Positions 56,201 through 64,000 of a stretch of 64,000 bases of DNA are shown one piece after another; positions within the stretch are counted from its first letter, which is position 1; each line of letters starts with the position of its first letter. Location of the stretch: NCBI GenBank assembly GCA_947359465.1, contig OX375873.1:89673978-89737977 (forward strand), in the 5' to 3' direction. The notes below the pieces were generated by a model, which saw only the letters and a list, made by a program, of their open reading frames with translations, was not told the origin of the DNA and did no database searches. The translations under genes and the position numbers were made by a program. This stretch comes from Metellina segmentata. Lineage: Eukaryota; Arthropoda; Arachnida; Araneae; Tetragnathidae.

Positions 56201-59200
56201 TTCCTGTCGGAGTAGGGCCTCGAAGAAGTTGATACACGGAAAAATGAAGAAGAAACCGCACCGGGACGGCGTTTCTTGAGGGCCCTCACTCCTTGAAGAA
56301 ATTGAAAAAAAAGGTTGGAGGTAACTGCAGGATCAATACAAAGGATTGTTGAAGAAAGAAAAGTGTTGAACAACAGGAGAGATCAGCCAGGAAGATTAGA
56401 TGTTTGAAAGGGATGTTCCACAGGAGGTGATTCGGATCTTTCGTTCAAAACACTTCCCTTCGATTCTACGATCCTCGCAGTTACCCCGAACAATCCAAGC
56501 AGTCGAAATTTTACGTCTTTTGACGTTGGTGAAAAGTGAGAGTCTGAGGAAAATCACGCAAACAACTGTATTTATGGGATGAATGAAAACTGTGATTTTG
56601 TCGCCAATTATGTTGCCAAAATTCCATTATTGATGGTTTATCTCCATCCGAAATCCAGCCAGAAACCGCCAAGTGGCAACCCCACTTTGCGTCCTTCCTG
56701 GGTCTGAATGAATGAAATTGAATAAAGTGGATTATAAAATCAGTCCTTCATCATATCGACTAGAAACAACTATCAAAATGACCATAAGGTCTTAAAGCAT
56801 ATTTTGACAGATGTTCAGAAGCCGTACGATCAAAATTGATGAAGTTAATTACCCTTTTGATAATTGGATCTATGAATGAAAGTTGGCAAGGGGTTGACCC
56901 CTAAATTTGCCCACTTTTTCTCGGAATCGGCCGTCTCTTCGACCGTTGTGGGAAGAAGGAATGCAAGGGGATTCCAGCCTGTAGCGCTGTACTTTTCCGT
57001 TGGGAGAACGAGTGAGTTTCAGAAAGCGTTCTTTTCGGTGAGTTCAGGGGGTGAATCCATGAAAATTGGTGTTGTCTGTGTAATTTTTAGGTTCGGTGTA
57101 GGTGCGGTGATGATTATGAATGTAACGTTTTCAATTAACGTTACAGAACGGATCAGGAATCGGAGGATTGCGAGTTCAAAACTATTCAACCAAAGACCAT
57201 CATGCATGTGGGGCTGGTGCACGTTAAGTCTGTTGTGACCTTAAATGTCCTCACATTGCTGTGGTGTGTAAATTTGGAGCAGGGTGCCTTACTTGGGTGT
57301 TGAACCTTGTCATTTGACCATGGCTCAAATTACAAGGCCATTACCAATAGCCTGTTGTGTTGCTCCAGTGCAATATTAATTCAAAATCCTACCCAAAACA
57401 TCTAGCTTTGTCTCTAGTAAATTAAATGAGTGAACAATGTACAGAACTGGCTGTCGTATCCCAAATTTGTCGTCGCTTTTAGAGCTATTTGTACTTTAAA
57501 ATAAAATAAAACAGTTACTGCTTTTTATGAGAATATCGTATTTTGGAGTACATTTATTCCATTCATTCAGACAAGTAATAGTGTTCTCTTATTTTTCTGT
57601 TTTAGATAATCTTTAGTGCAAACTTTTTAAAATCGTAATATATCTAATTTCTGTTCGCATTAGTTTTCTCTTTATAATTCTAACTTGTCAATATTAAAGT
57701 GCAATAATATTAGAAAGTTTTCCTAAATGTCACCTTAATGAAAAAATTTTGTCTTATGTACTTTGATTGCAACATGTTATCTCACACATATCAAGTACAT
57801 CATACATTTCTTGTATTTAAATTCTTTTTAAATGTGATATATTTCAGAATTAGAAAACGAGATCAAAGTAGCTTTGGCACATATTACTGAGGGACTATGT
57901 CGACCTCTCAAAGTTCGAGTTGAACAAGTTCTTATTGCTTCTGAGCAGGGAGCTGTGATTCTCTTCAAGCTAGGATCAGTTCTTAAGTTTTATTTTCACA
58001 CTATTGAGTAAGTATTTAAATCTACCAAACAAACCATTATATTATTTAATCCTTTCTACAATGTGAATTACATTTCTTTGCATATTAATCTGTCAAACTT
58101 GATACTCAAAATGTGAAAGTGCGAAATTTTATAAAATCATAAGTGTGAAATTTTATCAATGTTCATAAAAGTTTGAATGGAGTAAAAGATCTGTGGTTTT
58201 AAAGAACTGCAAGATTTTTTTTTATGTGGAACTTGCAATTGCTAAGCCTTTTATAATGTTGCTTTGAAAACTCTCCAGCAACCTATTCACAAATGTTTAC
58301 TAAGGAATGACTGAAAAATACATGCATGCTCTTTTAAATTTTCATATAAAAAATCGTATTACATTTATAAAAACGTAGCCCATGTTTTAATTTTGCAACT
58401 AACCCCATCCCATTTTATATTATATTATCTAATATAGATGAACCCTTCTTAAAAACATTTAAACTTTGGTTTTTCAAAAGATTATTTGAAGATATTTTTT
58501 GTGTATTACTAGGGGGATCCGCCCCCTGCTCGCTTAAGCTCGCCATAAATATGACAGTTTTAACAAAAAGTTGCAAAAATATCCCAATATTCCGAAATTT
58601 TGTAGGATCAACTTTTGATTGCATCGAATTTGTTAATTAACCAATTTAAAAAATAATTTTACCAAAAGAAAGAGTACATTCTAAGATATTCAGTGATGTT
58701 TTCAAATTTGAAAACTAATAGTAAAAGATAAAAATATTATCAGGAACCAAACTAAAATTTCTAAAAAAAACTTGATCGGCTGCAAAAATTCATGTTTATA
58801 GGTACTCTAAAAAAGAAAATCACAACTGAAGACTGAAAATTTGTGCGTCTTTTGCCCACTCATGGTAGAAATTTCTCTTTTTCAATTTTGACACTTATAA
58901 ACACTAAACTAATAGATGCATCGAAAAAAATCTTCAAAATTATCCAGGAAACACGATGAAGAACAAACCATGTTAATTTCGTAATTTTCTATTCCATAAT
59001 TTCTTGGGAAATTGTCTAAGAATCGAGCTAAACAACAGTTTTCAATCCTGCGGCAGTAACTTTTTTTTTAATGTAGAGAGATTTGGCCCCAAATTGCCAA
59101 TTTTAATAGTAGGAATTTTTCAAATCCTATATCACTATGCTTCTTGAATGTTTAGTACATGATGTATAAAAATAAACCTGTCATATCTTCAAAAAATATA

Positions 59201-62200
59201 GGCATTGGCAGTTTTGGTCATGGAATATTTTGGAATTAAATTAATTATATTTCATGGTAATTTTTCCAATCTATACATTTTATTTTCACAAGAATAGAAT
59301 TTTTCAAAATTCTCTTCTTGTGATGAAGTAATTCAATATGTTACACATCTGATAGAACTGGTGGTGTTAGTGGAATTTGAAGATTGATATAAAAGTGTTC
59401 TGTAATCACTCAAATATTTCAAAACATTTTATTTTTAAATCTGGAAGAAAAATATTTCATCTAGTAGTAGAGTATAGGTGCTGCCATAAAAAGTTAAGTT
59501 ATTAATTTGTCTGTCATTGTTGTCTAAAAATTATATAAAAATTATTAAATTACTTGTATCGTCGCTCTAAGTGCAAAAGGTTGTGTGTCAAATATTCCAT
59601 TTTTCTTTTATTGCTATTTGCAGCATTCTGTGATTTCCACCTGGGGCAAAATCTCTTCTGTCATCAGCTGATCCAATAAAAGTTTCAGCCAAATGTGTAT
59701 AATAATAATAGATTCAAATCTTAACAAAAGCTATTACTTTTTTGCTCTCCTGAAAAATGCAGTTTTTAGACATGAGCTTTTTCACTTTGAGCAACAACAT
59801 ATGTAGTTGAACACTAATATATGCAGTTAAATTCTATATATATAAATGTAGAGATTATATTGTAAATCAACTTAAATCAATCTATTGTTCTATAGACAGG
59901 TAATCCAAACTGAAGCTGCCCTCTTGACTGTGCTGGAAGAAATGCATGCCCTCTCCCAAAAAATGTTCTACAACAGCCTGACATGTCACTGTGGGAAGAT
60001 TTTGGAAAAAATCGAGTTGCCTCCTGCTGATCTGGGTCCACCAGAAGCACTGAAACAAACACTCACACTTCTGCGAGAAGTTTTGTCTTGTCAAGATGCA
60101 TGCCTTGTCTCAATTGATGACAGACAGAAAGATGTGCCTCAGGTACATTTTCCAGTTCCTATATTTTGCTATTTCAACTCTTATATTGTTGTTCGTAACT
60201 CCCTAATGTGGCATACACTTGTATCCATTCTGCTACCATAGTCTTCCCAGAATAACTTACCATTTTTTTACCTTTTTGCCCTATTGAATGTTTCTCGCAA
60301 TTCGTTTAACTAATATATATGGTTATTTGATCATTAATGTAGGATAAAGTAGATTAATGTAAGATTGGATTACTGTAGGATAAAGCTCAGAAATCTTGTA
60401 ATACTCAAAGGGACAAAAATTTTCATAAATACTTGTGCTTTTATTTTGAATTTGTAAAATAAAATCTGTTATTTCATGTCTTGTTAAGGTGCTACCATTT
60501 GTGGTATGTATTGTTAAGGTTTTGATTGATTGGATAGTCAAATTTTATACGTGATAAAAATTATGTTTAGAAATTAGTGTTTCTTTGCATCTCTTCATTC
60601 ATCTTCATTTTTAGTACAATTTATTCAATTAACATTTTTTATTTAAAATTTCCTTTCTGCAGTTGAATTAATTCATCTTGCTAATAGTTGATGAAGGTTA
60701 TTGTTAAGTTACAAATTGGTAAAGGTTATCTTTTACAATATTCCATCCATTCACTTGTTTTCAAGCTTGTTTTTATCAATATTATTACTCTTATTTGCAA
60801 TTAACAAACTACAGCTAGTTTATACTTTGGAATGCTTCACTGTTTCAGTTTGTAAATATATTACTACAATTTTCTTATGTATATGTTCATGAGAGATATT
60901 TTACATAAATTGAGAAAAGAAGTATGTGAGAGGGGTATATTCAGACAGTATTTGATTAAATTGATTTTGGGATCAAATGTGAACTATATGCGGGAACAAC
61001 AGCCATGCACAGAATGCTTGATTTCGTATCTAATTCCAAGTAGTTTGCAATTTCTCCTGAAAACTATTGTATTGTAATGTAGTAATTATATCTGGGTGAC
61101 AAGCACCTGCCCTGGACATTTAGTATACATAAATACTAATAAAATTCAACAAGTATTAGGCACCTTTTTTATTTTGAGAAATTTCTATCAAAACAATTTT
61201 AATGAACCTTTATTGTCACTTGTCAATAAGTAATAAATTCATTCAAAAAGGTGCAGATATTGGAAGTTTTGCTCTTTTATTTAAAAGGGTAATGGCAGTT
61301 TTGTGATGTTTACCTTCTTTGCAAATATCTTTTTTTATGGGAAAAGCGAAATTCCAAACCTTTATTTTATTATTATCTCACTACTTGCCCATTTTAGTAC
61401 CCCAGTTGCCATTTTGACGCAAAATAGCAGGTCAACATGCAATGCGAATTCGTAAACTAAGAAATTTGTATCTGCATTGTTTCTTATAAAAGAAGATTCA
61501 CATGCTCAGCAAACTTTAATAACTAGATGCTTTTAAGTAAATAATACTTTTATTTAAAAAATACTTGATTTACAGGCTGAAAGAAAAGTTTTATCTTAAT
61601 GTTGGCAGTATTTATATGAATTAAATGCAAACACCCTAAGAACCCTGGAAACACAAAATTGAGATCTTTTATAATTTCCTCCATTTGTCAACAATAAGAT
61701 AAAGATTGTCTGTCTAAATGGTACTCCCCTCTGCACTGTTTAAAAGATATCTATTGCTGTAACCATTCTGTGAATTACAACTAAAATTCTTTTTTTCTTC
61801 CAGATTTTAACTGTGGTGACTGAACCTTTACTCCAGATGTGTCATGTTTCAGCCTCAAAATTAGCTAGTGCTGATATGGCTACCTACCTAGCAAATTGCA
61901 TTTATTTAATTCATTCCTCCTTAATGTTGTTTGAGTACACTGATCAGCATTTGGAAATGCTGCAAGCTCAAGTGAGTTGGGAAAAGGCTTTGATACATTT
62001 TATTTATGAAAACTTAATTAAGAAACTATTCATTCTGAGAATGAGATGCATGAGTTTCTGCAACATGGTAACAATAGCTATCCATTGATTTGCACATTAT
62101 CAACTCTCATTTGTCATGTTCACTTTGCTCTGGAATTCGATGCACTTTTTCAAAAATGGAATTTGGCCCTAAAAAACCTTGATGGGAAATGTTGACTTGG

Positions 62201-64000
62201 GTAGTAGTAATCCTGAAAAATGAATTAAAATTTGAATGACACTTTAAATTTAATTTTATAGTAATCAATGATGATGTCTCCTAAAATTTGTTGTATTATA
62301 TACCTTGTCTATGAGTAACTGAATAGTATTGAAATTATTGGTCAAAATTCATACCTAACAAGAATATTCTTGTTATATGGGAAATAAGTGGAATTCTGCT
62401 TTTGTCTCTGATTTTAATAAGCTTTAATGTAAATCATGAATAGTTTCGTCTGTAGTAATAATTTCAACAATAATAACAATTTCTACTGGTCTTCTTTTTG
62501 TGGCACATGCTTAACCATTTTATGTACTTAGCCTCAAATGACCTCACTGGACCTTGAAATGGGATTACAATAATATACCAAAAAAATGGGGTATCTTAAT
62601 TTGTCAGAGTTGGATCTTTTTCTAAGAATCCATGCATATGGTAACAATAATTTTTGTTTGCAATTCAATGACTCATTTTCAAAACCTATTAAACAATCGT
62701 TATTCTCCATCTAGTAAACCATTTTTATGGAATGGTTGGTTCAAATTTTCTTTCTTGACTTTTACAAATTAAGATTGATAGGTTATTTCATCATAACAAG
62801 TGACATTAATATGATTTCTGCTTTTATATGTACAGTAATCAAAGAACATTCATTAAATTCTGGAAGTCTTTGATTCTGTTAAATGTTCTTTGAAACAGCC
62901 TCTTAGAATAAATTTTGTAAGTGATAAGTGCATATTTCTGTTCACTTTATTATTAGCATTAAAAGTGATTGTATCTTACCTCTAATGTGTAAGTTGTATC
63001 TCACCTCTAATGTGTAAGTTGTATCTCACCTCTAATGTGTAAGTTCCTTCATTGTTGAGTTCAGAGCTAGAACAGAACTATAAACACTTAAAATCTAAAT
63101 TTCCTTCCATTTAACATGTCTCCGAGTGATTAATTATCGGATTTTGTATTTTATGTACTCTTCCTTTCAATCTCTGAGTTTGAATGGATATTTGTAGTGA
63201 TTCAAAATCCACTTTTAAGCAGCAGACCTCATTTTAACCAGTACAAAGTGATTGCATGAACAAACCAACTTTTCAGTTTATGTTAGGTGCTTCAAATAAC
63301 ACGGACTTTCTCCTGTGCTTCATTTCTATCCTCACAACATCTAAAAAAAAGTAGGATTTTGTTTGACAGAAATGCATTTATTCTGAGTTCAGGGTTTTTT
63401 ATTTATGTGTAGATGGATGCTCATCTTGATACTCTTGTCAGTGAACAAGCATCTACAATCGTTGGTCAGCTTGGACTAGGAGCACTCTACACATCTTTGC
63501 AAGATTTTCAACCCAAGCATGGCCCCCTTTCTAATCTCCCTGGATGTGATGCTCTTGCAATTCAGGCTGCTGTGGTATGGATGCCTTTTGAATAAATTGA
63601 TCCTTTTTATTCAACTTACATATGGTGAAACTAAAAACATTTGCTGTGTGACTTTTGTCATTTTTATGGAATTCAATTAGGAAATGTATCCAATTTAAAA
63701 TTACCTCATTGTGTTTATCTTTCAGTTCCTAATCATGAGCAATTGTTGTGTGGATATAGATGCTCGTGGTGTTACAGATTCCACTTTAAGCAGTCACAAT
63801 CTAATTAGGCAGTCCTCCTGTAGGAAAAAAATTAACCCTTTTTTTCTTATTTGATCATTTCCATGACGTCCTTTCTGCAAAAAATGTCCTGAATGTTGAA
63901 TGTCCTTCTATGCCACCCCAAAACTGCAGTATGTGGTCAGGCTTAGCCATGCTGTTAGCTTGATGGAGTGGATGGAAGTTACACCTGCTATTCCTCAGAA
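44127..64000 (+). CDS. COG6: COG6, conserved oligomeric Golgi complex subunit 6 (3' end outside)
   Basis: COG6 belongs to lobe B (COG5-8) of the COG tether, which recaptures vesicles for retrograde transport within the Golgi. Exons: 44127-44243, 45900-46043, 46167-46238, 47842-47900, 49685-49796, 51351-51433, 51578-51648, 52248-52418, 54218-54361, 57848-58007, 59896-60142, 61804-61971, 63413-63574. All junction phases agree, giving 570 codons. Human COG6 has 657, so roughly 85-90 residues lie beyond the window. Signatures include [102 protein letters not shown] and [11 protein letters not shown]. The N-terminal third is coiled-coil; the rest fits the CATCHR fold. Confidence 0.97.
44747..45250 (-). 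pseudogene. Tigger-type transposase C-terminal fragment in COG6 intron 1
   Basis: The 167-codon frame contains [20 protein letters not shown] and ends with [39 protein letters not shown]. That matches the C-terminal region of Tigger (TIGD1-like) transposases, where an acidic D..DPGYQ.L.D segment is followed by LEW.EQQPEC..QLL..K. The DDE domain is absent. It lies antisense within COG6 intron 1. The frame is open for its full length despite truncation. Confidence 0.75.
45313..45340. repeat. (CT)n microsatellite
   Basis: An uninterrupted CT run sits in COG6 intron 1 just upstream of the Tigger fragment. Confidence 0.9.
45470..45676 (+). repeat. SINE-like repeat with GGCACAGC tail, second copy
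   Basis: It shares TGTATGTCTTGTGTTTGGCA, CAGCTTGGCGAAATATGGCT and GTACCATAAAACCC with 19075-19255. It is in COG6 intron 1, ending about 220 bp before exon 2. Confidence 0.5.
47390..47600 (+). repeat. tRNA-derived SINE, third head type
   Basis: A perfect T-arm-like CCTGG-TTCGAAA-CCAGG (box B) is preceded by TGGTTGGGGTGCTAACTTCT (degenerate box A). The body (CCATCTGGAGTTAATGTATG, GGCTTCTCCATAAATGCG) is unlike the other SINEs here. It lies in COG6 intron 3. Confidence 0.6.
47901..49684. other. COG6 intron 4, no feature recognised
   Basis: AT-rich intron; near 49240-49340 TTAGTATCTGGTTTTGCAAA recurs (TATTATCTGGTTTTGCAAAA), a small local duplication. Confidence 0.5.
49797..51350. other. COG6 intron 5
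   Basis: No gene or named repeat, apart from a 33-nt open segment with AG and GT borders at 50770-50802, listed in the findings as a candidate microexon. Confidence 0.5.
52248..52418 (+). CDS. COG6: COG6 exon 8
   Basis: It runs from [14 protein letters not shown] through [20 protein letters not shown] to DSLTRGG, the most conserved block of COG6. It enters and leaves inside codons that join correctly with exons 7 and 9. Confidence 0.95.
52419..54217. other. COG6 intron 8, no feature recognised
   Basis: AT-rich intron without repeats that I can identify. Confidence 0.5.
54362..55534. other. COG6 intron 9, left part, no feature recognised
   Basis: AT-rich intron sequence up to the interrupted SINE. 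The short ORFs on both strands show no family motif. Confidence 0.5.
55535..55562 (+). repeat. SINE head A, 5' piece, split by an insertion
   Basis: TAGGACCACTGTAGCCCAGT, then TGGAGAG, is a head-A box A. The element stops at GAACG and resumes at 57146 with box B (GGATTGCGAGTTCAAAAC). Confidence 0.75.
55563..57145. mobile_element. Solo-LTR-like insertion, 1583 bp, TG..CA with 5-bp duplication
   Basis: The insert begins TGTCATATTTTTTATC and ends TTAACGTTACA, so it has the TG..CA termini of long terminal repeats. Both flanks are GAACG (55558-55562, 57146-57150), a 5-bp duplication typical of Gypsy and BEL/Pao integrases. It splits a SINE cleanly. AATAAA near 56721 could be its polyadenylation signal. 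No gag or pol sequence is inside, so it reads as a solo LTR, although it is long for one. The ORFs within it show no recognisable domain. Confidence 0.75.
57146..57390 (+). repeat. SINE head A, 3' piece after the insertion
   Basis: It continues from box B (GATTGCGAGTTCAAAAC) through GGGGCTGGTGCACGTTAAGT and GTGTTGAACCTTGTCATTTG to GTTGCTCCAGTGCAATATTA, the normal 3' end of the family. Confidence 0.8.
58508..59095 (+). repeat. Dispersed repeat DR2, copy 3
   Basis: It starts ACTAGGGGGATCCGCCCCCT then GCTCGCTTAAGCTCG, and shares GAGTACATTCTAAGATATTC, AGTGATGTTTTCAAATTTGA and CTAAGAATCGAGCTAAAC with copies 1 and 2. It lies in COG6 intron 10. No ORF. Confidence 0.75.
60143..61803. other. COG6 intron 11, no feature recognised
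   Basis: AT-rich intron; the ORFs at 60323-61077 show no domain or splice context. Confidence 0.5.
62968..63045. repeat. 25-bp minisatellite, three copies
   Basis: GTATCTCACCTCTAATGTGT plus five bases repeats with a 25-bp period from 62971, 62996 and 63021; the first copy differs by one base. It is in COG6 intron 12. Confidence 0.9.
63413..63574 (+). CDS. COG6: COG6 exon 13, last exon in the window
   Basis: It reads [20 protein letters not shown] to [10 protein letters not shown] and ends at a GTATGG donor in phase 0. The family continues with about 85-90 more residues. I found no further COG6 coding sequence in 63575-64000, so the terminal exon or exons lie outside. Confidence 0.92.
63575..64000. 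other. COG6 intron 13 to the window edge
   Basis: No further COG6 coding motif is readable before the window ends. Confidence 0.5.

Noticed and set aside
56043..57238. Several ORFs of 60-120 codons inside the solo LTR-like insertion
   Set aside because: They have no recognisable retroelement domains, overlap on both strands and lack splice context.
1..64000. CRISPR arrays, bacterial operons, prophage or restriction systems
   Set aside because: The window is intron-containing eukaryotic DNA; no spaced direct-repeat array or prokaryotic gene was seen.

Overview
The window is AT-rich animal nuclear DNA. Genes are split by GT-AG introns of tens of bases to more than 6 kb, there are no operons, and much of the sequence is transposon debris. 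The mix of Tc1, piggyBac, hAT, pogo/Tigger, LINE, tRNA-derived SINE and LTR pieces, and the style of the Tc1 transposase N-terminus, suggest an arthropod, possibly a chelicerate. That taxonomic call is inference.

Three cellular genes can be read by homology. (1) SPO11, + strand, 14155-35101: 13 exons for the meiotic double-strand-break transesterase, ending in a stop codon and a polyadenylation signal. The exon 7/8 junction does not keep frame with the strongest splice sites. (2) NHP2, - strand, 43080-43565: intronless, the L7Ae-family protein of H/ACA snoRNPs. (3) COG6, + strand, 44127 to beyond the right edge: 13 exons visible, 570 codons, for the Golgi tethering complex; the C-terminal end lies outside. 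NHP2 and COG6 are head to head, 561 bp apart.

1-14 kb is a repeat graveyard. A Tc1 element (1775-4424) is split by a piggyBac element (2319-3431). A tandem array of six ~275-300 bp modules on the - strand (about 5640-7900) encodes a small hydrophobic protein I do not recognise, and one module is split by a hAT-type MITE with a perfect 8-bp duplication. SINEs and a LINE fragment follow. Two copies of a ~1 kb dispersed repeat lie here; the second is split by a 1.7 kb inverted-repeat element with perfect 8-bp duplications that itself carries a 194-bp element.

14-35 kb is SPO11; its introns hold MITEs, many SINEs and unclassified repeats. 35-43 kb holds a decayed hAT (ZMYM1-like) element, a pogo-type transposase with its acidic triad, a palindromic MITE and a tandem duplication. 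43-64 kb is NHP2 and COG6; COG6 introns hold a Tigger transposase tail, SINEs, a 1.58 kb solo-LTR-like insertion inside a SINE, and a short minisatellite.

The three genes have unrelated housekeeping or meiotic roles and nothing suggests shared function. The most unusual item is the module array at 5.6-7.9 kb.
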